Positions 9,134 to 18,289 of a stretch of DNA of 64,000 nucleotides are shown here, in pieces (the first letter of the stretch is position 1; each line of letters starts with the position of its first letter). The notes beneath the pieces were generated by a model, which saw nothing but the letters and a program-made list of their open reading frames with translations, did not search any database and was not told the origin of the DNA. Location of the stretch: contig SZPC01000011.1 of NCBI GenBank assembly GCA_030263475.1, positions 51,595-115,594 on the forward strand. Reading direction: 5' to 3'. The stretch is from OLB4 sp002050165 (GTDB taxonomy: Bacteria; Bacteroidota; Ignavibacteria; Tepidaquicellales; Tepidaquicellaceae). Position numbers and translations under genes: made by a program.

Positions 9134-9842
9134 TCTCAATAAGAAAGTAGTAATAATCACCGGAGCATCGAAAGGTATAGGACGGGAATGTACACGATTG
9201 TTTTTGAAAAAAGGCGCTAAAGTTGTTATGGTGTCAAGAAATAAAAACGAGCTTGAAGAAGCACTTAAAAAAATTAATCAAAATAACGGTGAAAATTTAT
9301 TAATTGAAGCGGATATTTCAAATCCGGAGAGCGCCGAATTAATTGTATCATCAACGCTTGAAAAATATGGAACCATTGATATCCTCGTTAATAACGCAGC
9401 TCAATTCGGAAGTTTTAAGCTTCAGGAAATTAGTTTAGAAGATTTCGACAGAATAATGAATACTAATATCAGGGCAGTTGTGCAACTGACAAAACTTGTC
9501 TCACAGACAATGATACGTAATTCAAGTGGAACAATTATAAATGTATCCTCAACAGCGGGGAAGAGGGGTTATATCGGAGGCTTAGCTTACGCCTGTTCAA
9601 AGTTCGCGTTAAACGGTTTCTCTGAATGTATTGCTAAAGAGCTCAGGCAGTTTAATATTCGGGTAATAACAATAACACCATCGTCTGTTGATATAAGGGA
9701 ATTGCCTGAATCTGAATTATCTGAATCCGGAAAAGGAATTTTAATGAGGATGGAAGATGTGGCAGAATCAATTTTATTGGCGGCAAATCTTCCTCATCGT
9801 ACGATGGTAAAAGATATTGAATTGTGGGGGACTAATCCATAA
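9123..9842 (+). CDS. SDR-family oxidoreductase (3-oxoacyl reductase-like)
   Basis: A 239-residue classical short-chain dehydrogenase. Motifs in order: TGASKGIG (cofactor), NNAA, the catalytic Ser in INVSSTAGKRG, and YACSK (Tyr/Lys pair). The sequence resembles FabG-like and sepiapterin-reductase-like SDRs, but the substrate cannot be read from motifs. It overlaps the end of plsY, so it is probably translated with it. The glycerate kinase gene begins 4 bp after its stop. Confidence 0.82.
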   Translation: MKNNLNKKVVIITGASKGIGRECTRLFLKKGAKVVMVSRNKNELEEALKKINQNNGENLLIEADISNPESAELIVSSTLEKYGTIDILVNNAAQFGSFKLQEISLEDFDRIMNTNIRAVVQLTKLVSQTMIRNSSGTIINVSSTAGKRGYIGGLAYACSKFALNGFSECIAKELRQFNIRVITITPSSVDIRELPESELSESGKGILMRMEDVAESILLAANLPHRTMVKDIELWGTNP

Positions 9843-9846
9843 TATC

Positions 9847-11010
9847 ATGAAAGTTTTGATTTGCACAGACTCATTTAAGGGAACGTTTTCCTCTCGATCA
9901 GCAGGCGAACTTATTAAGGATGTATTTAACGCATCAGGCTTCACTTGTGAGGTTATACCAGTGGCCGATGGTGGCGAAGGAACAGTTGAAGCAATTGCGT
10001 ATTCCACAAAAGCAAAATTAATTAAGGTAGAGTCAGTTGATGTTTTCGGCAGGGAAATTGAATCTGAAGTTGCATTGAATGGTAGTACAGCAATTCTGGA
10101 AGCGGCATCATGCATTGGCATAACCCAGCTAAAACAAAGTGAACTTAATCCATTAAGAGCGAGTTCAGCGGGGTTAGGAATGCTTATTAATAAAGTTATC
10201 GCGCGTAACTGCAGAAATCTCATTATCGGAATCGGTGGGACTGCAACAAACGATATCGGACTTGGGATGCTCGGGGAACTTGGATTTAAAATTTGTGATA
10301 AAAATGGCGATCAGTTGAAACCGTATTTTGATTACGGATATACGGCTTCCGATTTGGGTTTTGTGTCAGATATTGTTCCGCGTACAGAAACAGATCTTAT
10401 TAGTATCAAAGTACTTTCCGATGTAAAAAATCCGTTAACTGGTGAACACGGAGCAACGTTTGTTTATGGATCCCAAAAGGGAGCAAGTCAAACTGTGATT
10501 AATATTTTAGACCATGAGTTATCGAGGATTTCAAAATGTTTAAATGAAAAATATTCTTATAAAGATAATTTCCCGGGAGCCGGTGCAGCAGGTGGACTGG
10601 GCTATGCTTTTAAAAATTTCCTAAATGCTGAAATTATTTCGGGTATCGAAGGTGTTATGAAACTCATCGGACTTAAAGATAAACTGGCAAATTCGGATAT
10701 TGTAATAGTTGGTGAAGGGTCAATGGATAAACAGTCAGCGTATGGAAAAGCTCCTGTTGGAATTTCAAAGCTTGCGAAGAATCTCGGTAAAACTGTTTAC
10801 GCGATTACGGGTGTAGCAACACAGGATGCAGTGAGCGTTTTCGATAAAGGAATTGATGCAATATTTTCAGCATTCAAACTCGAAAACAAACCTGACAGTA
10901 ATGAACTGAAAAATTTTGCCGGTAAATATCTTCGGGCAACAACTAAATTGTTGGTTGAATATATGAATTCAAATATTGATTTTGAAAACAGAATAATCTA
11001 TCTGAAATGA
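9847..11010 (+). CDS. glxK: Glycerate kinase (GarK/GlxK type)
   Basis: A 387-residue kinase phosphorylating D-glycerate. Family motifs: KVLICTDSFKGTFSS at the N-terminus, VADGGEGTVEA, GIGGTATNDIGLGML, and GEGSMDKQSAYGKAP. GarK/GlxK-type enzymes usually yield 2-phosphoglycerate. The frame is open 10 codons upstream, but the ATG at 9847 matches the family start (MKV.I..DSFKG). The last 4 bp overlap the hydroxypyruvate/glyoxylate reductase gene, so the two should act together in glycerate metabolism. Confidence 0.92.
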   Translation: MKVLICTDSFKGTFSSRSAGELIKDVFNASGFTCEVIPVADGGEGTVEAIAYSTKAKLIKVESVDVFGREIESEVALNGSTAILEAASCIGITQLKQSELNPLRASSAGLGMLINKVIARNCRNLIIGIGGTATNDIGLGMLGELGFKICDKNGDQLKPYFDYGYTASDLGFVSDIVPRTETDLISIKVLSDVKNPLTGEHGATFVYGSQKGASQTVINILDHELSRISKCLNEKYSYKDNFPGAGAAGGLGYAFKNFLNAEIISGIEGVMKLIGLKDKLANSDIVIVGEGSMDKQSAYGKAPVGISKLAKNLGKTVYAITGVATQDAVSVFDKGIDAIFSAFKLENKPDSNELKNFAGKYLRATTKLLVEYMNSNIDFENRIIYLK

Positions 11011-11978
11011 TTGCGAAAATATTGGTTACACACGAAATCCCCGATAAGGGAATTCTTATGCTTCAGGAGAAGTATGATATAGAATACCGGAAAACTGTTG
11101 GAGTTATTTCAAAGACAGAATTGATTGGGATGTTGAAGGATAAAAATATTGTGTTATCCTTGTTATCAGATACGTTTGACGAGGAGGTTTTCCGTAATTG
11201 TCCTGATTTGAAAATGGTTTCAAATTATGCAGTTGGTTTTAACAACATAGACTTAAAGGCCGCAACCCGGTATGGGGTTTATGTTACCAACACACCTAAA
11301 ACACTTGATGAAACGACTGTCGATTTTACGTTTGCGTTGATGCTTGCTGTTGCCAGACGGGTAGTTGAATCGGATAAATTTCTGCGTTCCGGGAAATTCA
11401 CTGGCTGGGGAGCAATGGAATTTCTTGGAGGAGAAGTCAATCGCTCTACGCTTGGGATTATTGGTTTAGGGAATATCGGGAAATCCCTGGGTCGCAGAGC
11501 ATACTACGGATTCAACATGAAAGTTTTGTATATGGATAAATTTGTCCGTGAGGATACTTTGGATTTTCCCGCTCAGAGCGTAAATATGGAAACACTTTTA
11601 AAAGAGTCTGACTTTATATCTCTGCATGTACCGTTGACAGATGAAACGAAACACCTGATTGGTGAAAAAGAATTGAATATGATGAAATCTACGGCATATC
11701 TGATTAATACATCGAGAGGTCCGGTTGTACATGAAGCTGCTTTATATAAGGTGCTTAAAGAAAATAAGATCGCAGGTGCTGGACTTGATGTTTACGAATT
11801 TGAGCCGGCTTTTCATAAAGGACTTGAAGAGCTCGATAATATTGTCATGTGTCCGCATATTGCGAGTGCTTCATTGAATACCCGCCAGAATATGTCGATC
11901 AAGGCTGCTCAGAATATAATAGACTTTGTTGAAGGGAGAATCCCCGAAGGGCTTGTCAATAGGGAAGTACTGAAGTGA
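11007..11978 (+). CDS. D-2-hydroxyacid dehydrogenase (glyoxylate/hydroxypyruvate reductase)
   Basis: A 323-residue NAD(P)-dependent dehydrogenase. The Rossmann motif GLGNIGKSLG is present. The catalytic triad appears as Arg in NTSRGP, Glu in VYEFEP, and His in CPHIASAS. This is the glyoxylate/hydroxypyruvate reductase branch. The ATGA overlap with the glycerate kinase gene supports a short route hydroxypyruvate or glyoxylate to glycerate to phosphoglycerate. Confidence 0.9.
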   Translation: MIAKILVTHEIPDKGILMLQEKYDIEYRKTVGVISKTELIGMLKDKNIVLSLLSDTFDEEVFRNCPDLKMVSNYAVGFNNIDLKAATRYGVYVTNTPKTLDETTVDFTFALMLAVARRVVESDKFLRSGKFTGWGAMEFLGGEVNRSTLGIIGLGNIGKSLGRRAYYGFNMKVLYMDKFVREDTLDFPAQSVNMETLLKESDFISLHVPLTDETKHLIGEKELNMMKSTAYLINTSRGPVVHEAALYKVLKENKIAGAGLDVYEFEPAFHKGLEELDNIVMCPHIASASLNTRQNMSIKAAQNIIDFVEGRIPEGLVNREVLK

Positions 11979-11984
11979 ATAAAA

Positions 11985-12012
11985 AAAGGCAGGAATAATT
12001 TTTCCCACCTTT
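11985..12012. terminator. Possible shared terminator between convergent genes
   Basis: AAAGG and GGAA (11985-11995) can pair with TTCC and CCTTT (12002-12012) around a small CA/CA internal loop. Flanking A-runs and T-runs let it work in both directions. It lies between the stop of the reductase gene and the stop of the PorV-like gene. The internal loop makes the call tentative. Confidence 0.4.
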
Positions 12013-12035
12013 AAATTAAAATCTCGTTTTTGAAA

Positions 12036-13043
12036 TTATTTTTCTAACTTCCGTTGAAACTTCTCTTCTTCCAAAGTGAAGATGAGCGAGATTCTGTGTG
12101 TATTCCCGAGGTCTGCATCACCGTCAAATTTTGCGAACGAGTAATCAATATTTAATTTAGGCAACTTAACTCCTGCTCCGAGCGTGAGATTGCCTATATC
12201 GTTATATCCTGTTCGGATGCTGAACATATCTTTGAATGTATATTCAATCCCCGCGTGCATATCGAATGAAACCGGACCGAGATTTGCGTTTGCAGATTCC
12301 CGTCTGTTTTCAAATCTGACATCGAAATCCATTGCAGGGGTAAGCGTTCCGTCAAACAGTGGAATTTTATAAGCGCTGCCAATCTTTGCAGTTGGTGTAA
12401 TTACTTCCTTTTTCCCCGTTGACCAGGAAAGATATGTAGTGGTTATATCTTGCAGATTCGCACCGAAGAAAATTTTATTGTTAATATTATAAGAGACACC
12501 TAAGTCCAATCCGAGCCCCCAGGCTGATTCCTCTGCAATGTTACGCCTTATAATTTTCAGGTTAGCGCCGTAAGAAAAATTTTCATCATGTTTTTTAGCG
12601 TAAGTAAGATAAAAAGCGTAATCAGTAGTACTGAATCTTGTAACTAAATTCGGATCAATTCGTCCGTTTACATACGCATTTCTGGTGTCGGGAATGTCAT
12701 CAATCCCCATTCTAATTACACTCAATCCGAGTGAAGCATCTTTACCGAATGGAAAACCAACAGCGCCGTAATCGTAATTAACGAGATTACCGAACCTCTC
12801 GTCATGCATAAGTGAAAATTGCGGGTAATTGATTTGAGAGAGTAACGAAGGATTCCAATATCCCGAGGTTACATCATTTACTAATGCAACATAAGCACCG
12901 CCCATCCCAAGTGGTCTTCCGCCAACACCGATAGCGAGAAATTCACCCGCATATTTATTTCCGCCTTCCTGGCTTCTGGCATCACTTACTAACATTATTG
13001 AGAATAAACAAAGGGCTAATACATATAACTTTTTCAGTGACAT
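12036..13043 (-). CDS. PorV/PorQ family outer-membrane protein (type IX secretion-associated)
   Basis: A 335-residue protein with a signal peptide (MSLKKLYVLALCLFSIML, cleavage near DARSQ). The family signature GVGGRPLGMGGAYVA comes shortly after, then a DVTSGYWNPSLL segment. The rest is alternating beta-strand sequence ending in a strand (HRISLIFTLEEE), as in 14-stranded FadL-like barrels. PorV carries type IX substrates to the sortase, but this family is large and many members have unknown roles. It is separated from accA by 147 bp, so it may have its own promoter. The T9SS cargo protein at 34896-37844 fits this context. Confidence 0.82.
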   Translation of the reverse strand: MSLKKLYVLALCLFSIMLVSDARSQEGGNKYAGEFLAIGVGGRPLGMGGAYVALVNDVTSGYWNPSLLSQINYPQFSLMHDERFGNLVNYDYGAVGFPFGKDASLGLSVIRMGIDDIPDTRNAYVNGRIDPNLVTRFSTTDYAFYLTYAKKHDENFSYGANLKIIRRNIAEESAWGLGLDLGVSYNINNKIFFGANLQDITTTYLSWSTGKKEVITPTAKIGSAYKIPLFDGTLTPAMDFDVRFENRRESANANLGPVSFDMHAGIEYTFKDMFSIRTGYNDIGNLTLGAGVKLPKLNIDYSFAKFDGDADLGNTHRISLIFTLEEEKFQRKLEK

Positions 13044-13190
13044 TATTGTAAGTTTGATTCGTTAAAGAATGGTATGAATTTTCCGGATATGCGTTTGAAT
13101 TTTTGTAATTATGAGCATTATAGATTTTTATTGCAATACTAATTATTCTACTTTGCAAACAAAAAAATTATGATTGAAATTCAGTATAAA

Positions 13191-14141
13191 TTATTCTTTA
13201 AAAAAACCCATTGCGCTGAACTTTTCAATCCGGTTTTCAAGAAATTTTTCATTTTTTATTTTAGAAATCTGATCAAGTTCTTCAATCAAAGTTTTTTTCA
13301 ATAACTTTGCTGCAAGTACGTGGTCACGATGTGCGCCACCAGGTGGTTCAGGAATAATCCGGTCTATAATACCAAGCTCGAGTAAATCGTTTGCTGTGAG
13401 TTTCAATTGTTCAGCAGCCTTTTCTTTATGTTCCCAACTTCGCCACAATATGGAAGAACACGACTCAGGTGAAATTACAGAATACCAGCAATACTCTAAC
13501 ATTAGCACCCTATCACCAACACCAATTCCAAGTGCGCCACCCGATGCGCCTTCACCAATGATAACAACTATAATCGGTACTTTTAACTTTGCCATCTCAA
13601 ACAGATTTTTAGCAATTGCTTCCGCCTGACCTCGCTCTTCGGCGCCAATTCCAGGGTAAGCACCGGGAGTATCTATCAAAGTTATAACAGGTTTTTCAAA
13701 TTTTTCCGCCAGCTTCATTAGCCTTAATGCCTTTCTATATCCTTCGGGATTGGGCATACCAAAGTTCCTGTACAAATTTGATTTTGTATCCCTTCCTTTT
13801 TGTTGACCGATTATCATAACGGTTCTGTTCTCTAATCTTGCAAAACCACCGACTATAGCTTTATCATCACCAAATAACCTGTCGCCGTGCAATTCAATGA
13901 AATCCGTCGTCATGTTGAAAATGTAATCTAAGGAAAAGGGTCGTTCAGGATGACGTGCAAGTTGAACAACCTCCCACGGAGTAAGGTTGCTGAAAATCTG
14001 TGTACGAAGTTCTATTACCTTTTTTTCAAGTTTAGCCAACTCATTTGAAATATCCATTCCGCTTGACATTTCCTTTATCTCGTCAATTTTTTGTTCAAGC
14101 TCCACGATTGGCTTTTCAAATTCAAGAGTTATGTTTGCCAT
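13191..14141 (-). CDS. accA: Acetyl-CoA carboxylase carboxyltransferase subunit alpha
   Basis: A 316-residue subunit that, with AccD, transfers the carboxyl group from biotin to acetyl-CoA, the first step of fatty acid synthesis. Visible family blocks: LARHPERPFSLDYI, GDRLFGDDKAIVGG, the IDTPGAYPGIGAEERGQAEAIA block, GEGASGGALGIGVGD, and ISPESCSSILW. The N-terminal helix pair (LEQKIDEIKEM) is as usual. Its start lies within the end of the glycosyltransferase fusion gene (20-bp overlap). accD is not in the window. Confidence 0.96.
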   Translation of the reverse strand: MANITLEFEKPIVELEQKIDEIKEMSSGMDISNELAKLEKKVIELRTQIFSNLTPWEVVQLARHPERPFSLDYIFNMTTDFIELHGDRLFGDDKAIVGGFARLENRTVMIIGQQKGRDTKSNLYRNFGMPNPEGYRKALRLMKLAEKFEKPVITLIDTPGAYPGIGAEERGQAEAIAKNLFEMAKLKVPIIVVIIGEGASGGALGIGVGDRVLMLEYCWYSVISPESCSSILWRSWEHKEKAAEQLKLTANDLLELGIIDRIIPEPPGGAHRDHVLAAKLLKKTLIEELDQISKIKNEKFLENRIEKFSAMGFFKE

Positions 14142-16089
14142 TTCTTGCTTTCCTTCTGAATAACGAAAATATGGTTTTCAAAATTATTTCAATATCGAGT
14201 AATAAGGTTTGGTTTTTAGCGTAGAAAATATTGTACTCGGTCATTTCTTCGTGTGTCATGCCTTCATGATAATATATTTGGATAAAACCGGTTAATCCTT
14301 TTTTCCCGAAATATTCTCTCCCTTTTGTCTCGAACCACATCGGCATTCCAACAAAACTATATTTGCCGAAAAATACTTCCGGCAGGCTGAGGAGTTTTGA
14401 GGTGTGCCTTGAAAGGTTATTTCTGATTAACCTGTTGTAAACCCAGATGAACGGATAAACAAAGATCAACATTAATAAAGAAATCAATATATCAAAAAAC
14501 CGCTTTAAAAATATATTGAATTTGTTGTTGATATTGTATTCAATTTCAATGAATGAGAGTTCATCAATATTACTTTGGAGTTTTGAAAGTATAAGTTCTT
14601 TACCGGACGGAAGGACTTTGAAACTTACACCCCGGTTTTTGAATTCCCATATTGTGCTGAGGATATCGCTGTTTGAAAATGAATTATCTGTGAATACAAC
14701 TTCATCAATATTATTAAAAATTATTATCTCTTTCAGGCTCTGTGTATCTTTCCTGTTTGAGATTTCATCAAATAAAAATACATTGTAAACCGAGCTCAGT
14801 TTATCTTCAATATTCTGATGAAACTTACTACTACCAACAACCAGCAAATTAACGGATTTTAAAGTAATATTACGATACTTCACGAAATTATAAATCAACA
14901 GAATTGATCTCCAGAAAGTCAAAGTCAGTAATGCTATAGCAGTTGAAGTTAATACAACTTCGCGAGAGAATGCATACTCTTTAAAAAAATATGTTACTGA
15001 AGAATTGACAAAAAAACCAGAGAAAACGCCTATAAATACTGCCTTCAACGATAGTTTATTTTTCCTTGTGTAAGCACCGAAGACTGCTAATAGCAAAACC
15101 CAGATTAATGTATAAACGGAGATGATAAAAAGGTACGGTTCATTCGGAAACATTTCAAACCTTAACTTTACAGAAATAATCAACCCAGAAAAAATCAGTA
15201 CTGCATCAACCAGCGGGTTCAATAAATTAAAAATTATTCTTACGAGATATGAGAAAAAAGACCTGTAAAAAATTCCAAGTCTGAGAATAAATGAAAGAAA
15301 CCTTGAACTTCCCGTAAAATTTTTCTTCACGAAAATATTCATCGCACCGTAAAAATTATTCACGTATGATAAATTGGTTTTCTTTGTGCTTTCACCTTTC
15401 AGGTGGATAGTTGTAACCTCAGGATAATAATAAATCTCATATCCTGCTTTTTTAATTCGGAAACAAAGATCGAGATCTTCGCCATACATGAAATAATCTT
15501 CGTCAAATAAACCAACTTTATCAAACACAACTTTTGGGATAAACATAAATGCTCCACAAATTGCATCAACTTTGTGGGTAAGGTTTTCATCGAGATAAGT
15601 AAGATTGTACTTTGAAAAAATTTTGCTTTTCGGGAAAAGCCGGGATAGCCCTAACATTCTCGGTATAGCGGCAGAAGGTGTCGGAAAGCTGCGTTTACAT
15701 GCGGCATCGAGCGAACCGTCCTGCTTGATAAGTTTTGAAGAAATTGCTCCGGTGTCAGGGTGTTTGTCAATAAAGTTTATCAATTTAATGAAGGTATTTT
15801 CCTCGAGTAAAGTATCAGGATTCAGAATAAGAATGTACTTGCCGGTTGCTTGTTTTAATGCAACATTATTTGCTCTTGAAAAACCTACATTCTCTTTGAG
15901 TTCAATTACATTTACATCGGGATATTTATTTCGAATGTGTGATGGGCTACCGTCAACAGAATTGTTATCAACAAGAAATATTTCGAGATTAAAATTTTGT
16001 GAAGTGTTAGCTTTATAAACTGAAGCTATGCAGTTGTCAACGGGATCCTTCACATTGTAATTCACTATTATGACGGAAATGTCCTTCAT
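14122..16089 (-). CDS. GT2 glycosyltransferase fused to a WbaP/WcaJ-like membrane module with a degenerate PGT domain
   Basis: A 655-residue protein in three parts. Residues 1 to about 250 are a family-2 glycosyltransferase (VIIVNYN, DNNSVDGS, LNPDTLL, GEDLDLCFRI), similar to rhamnosyltransferase-like enzymes. Residues about 260-410 hold several membrane helices and 415-520 a Rossmann-like segment (LLVVGSSKFH), together resembling the N-terminal half of long polyprenyl-phosphate sugar transferases. From about 522 a PGT-like end keeps KRFFDILISLL, FVGMP, GLTGF and LLLDIEIILKTIF. It lacks the block with the KLRTM and DE-dyad motifs that the intact paralogue at 16824-18209 has. The PGT part is therefore probably not catalytic and may anchor or scaffold. 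The gene lies 10 bp after the DPM-like gene and overlaps accA. Confidence 0.8.
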   Translation of the reverse strand: MKDISVIIVNYNVKDPVDNCIASVYKANTSQNFNLEIFLVDNNSVDGSPSHIRNKYPDVNVIELKENVGFSRANNVALKQATGKYILILNPDTLLEENTFIKLINFIDKHPDTGAISSKLIKQDGSLDAACKRSFPTPSAAIPRMLGLSRLFPKSKIFSKYNLTYLDENLTHKVDAICGAFMFIPKVVFDKVGLFDEDYFMYGEDLDLCFRIKKAGYEIYYYPEVTTIHLKGESTKKTNLSYVNNFYGAMNIFVKKNFTGSSRFLSFILRLGIFYRSFFSYLVRIIFNLLNPLVDAVLIFSGLIISVKLRFEMFPNEPYLFIISVYTLIWVLLLAVFGAYTRKNKLSLKAVFIGVFSGFFVNSSVTYFFKEYAFSREVVLTSTAIALLTLTFWRSILLIYNFVKYRNITLKSVNLLVVGSSKFHQNIEDKLSSVYNVFLFDEISNRKDTQSLKEIIIFNNIDEVVFTDNSFSNSDILSTIWEFKNRGVSFKVLPSGKELILSKLQSNIDELSFIEIEYNINNKFNIFLKRFFDILISLLMLIFVYPFIWVYNRLIRNNLSRHTSKLLSLPEVFFGKYSFVGMPMWFETKGREYFGKKGLTGFIQIYYHEGMTHEEMTEYNIFYAKNQTLLLDIEIILKTIFSLFRRKARNGKHNS

Positions 16090-16099
16090 AACAGTGACA

Positions 16100-16822
16100 T
16101 CAGAGTTTATTAAACATTGACTTAAGTTTTAACTTCCATACCATGAAGTAAGCTTCGTGAACGACCTTACGCGACATTTTAGATTCCCCCGCCCGCCGGT
16201 CAATAAATATTATCGGGATTTCAGAAATTTTAAATCCCATTTTATACATTTTAAATTTCATCTCGATTTGAAAAGAGTAACCGTTGGATTTTATCGAATC
16301 AAGATTTAATTGTCTCAATGAAGAAACTCTGTAACAAACATAACCGGCGGTTGTATCTTTAACTTTTAATCCTGTAACAGTGCGGGTATAGATATTTGCC
16401 ATATAGCTCAGGATTAGTCTTCTGATCGGCCAGTTGATGACTGAAATTCCGTGAATGTACCTTGAGCCAACAACCAGATCGTATCCTTCAGATATTTTGC
16501 TGATGAAGTCAGGGATGTATTTTGGGTCATGTGAAAAATCAGCATCCATTTCAAAAACATAATTGTAATTGTTTTCAATTGCGTATTTAAATCCTTTGAC
16601 GTAAGCTGTACCAAGCCCAAGCTTCTTTTCCCGCTTTAAAATATGCACCGAAGGATTTTGTAATTCTTCAACCAGTCTTGCAGTTCCGTCTGGTGAATTA
16701 TCATCAATTACCAAAATATCAAACGAATTTTCTCTGTCAGAAAATTTTAAAATCTCCGGAATAAGTTTGACTATATTTTCCGATTCGTTATATGTTGGGA
16801 TTATGACGAGAATTTTTGGCAT
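16100..16822 (-). CDS. Polyprenol-phosphate mannosyltransferase-like GT2 (DPM1 type)
   Basis: A 240-residue soluble-type family-2 glycosyltransferase. Motifs: IIPTYNESENI at the N-terminus, VIDDNSPDGT, the metal-binding DAD in FEMDADFSHDP, and the VGSRYIHG and RRAGESKMS segments typical of dolichyl/polyprenyl-phosphate mannose synthases. It has no C-terminal GtrA-like membrane domain. The product would be a polyprenyl-phosphate hexose used as donor by extracytoplasmic transferases. The sugar is not determined by sequence. It follows the WcaJ-type gene after 1 bp. Confidence 0.88.
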   Translation of the reverse strand: MPKILVIIPTYNESENIVKLIPEILKFSDRENSFDILVIDDNSPDGTARLVEELQNPSVHILKREKKLGLGTAYVKGFKYAIENNYNYVFEMDADFSHDPKYIPDFISKISEGYDLVVGSRYIHGISVINWPIRRLILSYMANIYTRTVTGLKVKDTTAGYVCYRVSSLRQLNLDSIKSNGYSFQIEMKFKMYKMGFKISEIPIIFIDRRAGESKMSRKVVHEAYFMVWKLKLKSMFNKL

Positions 16823-16823
16823 T

Positions 16824-18209
16824 TTATCGCCCTTTCAAAGAGAGAATCACAAAAATCGTATTAATAATTATTTTGAAATCTAATGAGAGTGACATATTTT
16901 CAATGTAATAAAATTCATATTGTAGTTTAGTTTTTACGTCTTCTAAGCTTTCATCATAGTGGTGTTTCACCTGTGCCCATCCGGTAATTCCGGGCTTAAT
17001 ATTAAGCCTCTTATTATAGTAAGGTATTTCTTTCAACAAGAATTTTATCATTTTAGGTTGTTCCGGTCTGGGACCTACAATGCTCATATCGTTTTTAATT
17101 ACATTTATAAACTGCGGAATTTCGTCAATCCTCGTTTTGCGTAAGAATCTACCGAACTTTGTAATCCGCGGATCATCTTTTTCTGTCCAATAAGTGTCTT
17201 GAGAATATGTCGGATCGTGGTACATGGTTCTCAGTTTAATTATCATAAAAATTTTTCCGTTTCGTCCAACTCTTTCCTGAAAGTAGAAAACCGGTCCCGG
17301 AGATGTAAATTTTATTATTAAGCCGCTTATGAGTAAAATCGGTGATGTTATAATTAATAAAAATGTTGATAATGAAACATCAATGATACGTTTTATAATT
17401 CTTGAGCTTATCGGCATCAGCTCCGGAGTAACTGAGATTAAATGAACTCCGTAAATTTGCGATGTCTTTGCCATGCCGCTTATAATCTCATACATATCGG
17501 GCATGATTTTTATTTCAACATCAACTTTTGAGTAGAAGTTTAAAATCTCAATGAGCTTCACCTTATCTTCCGGTTCAAGAGCTATCAGAATATCGGTAGC
17601 ATTATGCTGTGCAATATATTCCAAAGAATCTTGCATTGATATCACTTCGGGTAAGTCAGTCGTTCTGTCAGGAAACGGAGTTATAAAGCCTTTGAATGTA
17701 TATCCCAATTGTTTGAAGTTATCCAACTGCGATTTTAAGTCGTGAGCTTTTTTACCTGAGCCTACAATGACACAGTTTTTGAGACCAATGCCTTTTGATA
17801 ATAAATTTCTTTGAAATCCTCTAATCAGAACACGACCCAATGAAACCCAGAAAACTAATAAAGCCCAATAAACAACTATCAGAAATCGGGATATAACCGT
17901 AGCATTTTTGAGGAAATCATCTATGAATATTGCAAAGAACAAAACAATACATCCAAGAGAAATAGCTTTCAGTACTGAAGAAAACTCGTCGAAGCGGGAT
18001 CTTACAAACCAGTGTTGATACAATCCTAACACTGAGAAAATCAAAATCCAATACAAATATACTACAAACATCGGGACTAAATATTCAGGAGCATTTGCTA
18101 AAATTATCCATCCTGTCTCAACCCGGAGATAATAGTATAAAGTCCAGGCTACATTTATGAAAATAAAATCAGAAAGAATTAATAATATTAACTCAACTCG
18201 TCTATTCAA
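16824..18209 (-). CDS. Undecaprenyl-phosphate glucose phosphotransferase-like initiating transferase (WcaJ/WbaP family)
   Basis: A 461-residue long-form PGT that loads the first sugar phosphate on undecaprenyl phosphate. Four N-terminal helices precede a CoA-binding-like Rossmann part (CVIVGSGKKAHDL). The catalytic domain starts near residue 265 (KRIIDVSLSTFLLI). It has the full motif set: ERVGRNGKIFMIIKLRTM, the DE dyad in TRIDEIPQF, MSIVGPRPEQP, and KPGITGWAQV. The start is TTG. Eighty bases separate it from wecB. It is the intact counterpart of the degenerate domain in the downstream fusion. Confidence 0.9.
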   Translation of the reverse strand: MNRRVELILLILSDFIFINVAWTLYYYLRVETGWIILANAPEYLVPMFVVYLYWILIFSVLGLYQHWFVRSRFDEFSSVLKAISLGCIVLFFAIFIDDFLKNATVISRFLIVVYWALLVFWVSLGRVLIRGFQRNLLSKGIGLKNCVIVGSGKKAHDLKSQLDNFKQLGYTFKGFITPFPDRTTDLPEVISMQDSLEYIAQHNATDILIALEPEDKVKLIEILNFYSKVDVEIKIMPDMYEIISGMAKTSQIYGVHLISVTPELMPISSRIIKRIIDVSLSTFLLIITSPILLISGLIIKFTSPGPVFYFQERVGRNGKIFMIIKLRTMYHDPTYSQDTYWTEKDDPRITKFGRFLRKTRIDEIPQFINVIKNDMSIVGPRPEQPKMIKFLLKEIPYYNKRLNIKPGITGWAQVKHHYDESLEDVKTKLQYEFYYIENMSLSLDFKIIINTIFVILSLKGR

Positions 18210-18289
18210 TTTATTGACTTAACTTAAAAGGTAAATTGCAAAAAATGTTTTTAACCTGAAATCTTTTAAAAAGAACACACATTATTTCC

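Noticed and set aside
9774..10223. Minus-strand open frame of 149 codons over glycerate kinase
   Set aside because: Antisense to strongly conserved coding sequence on the plus strand; no independent evidence.
13117..13122. TATAAT on the minus strand upstream of the PorV-like gene
   Set aside because: No acceptable -35 or -33 partner at the right distance. AT-rich DNA makes single matches likely.
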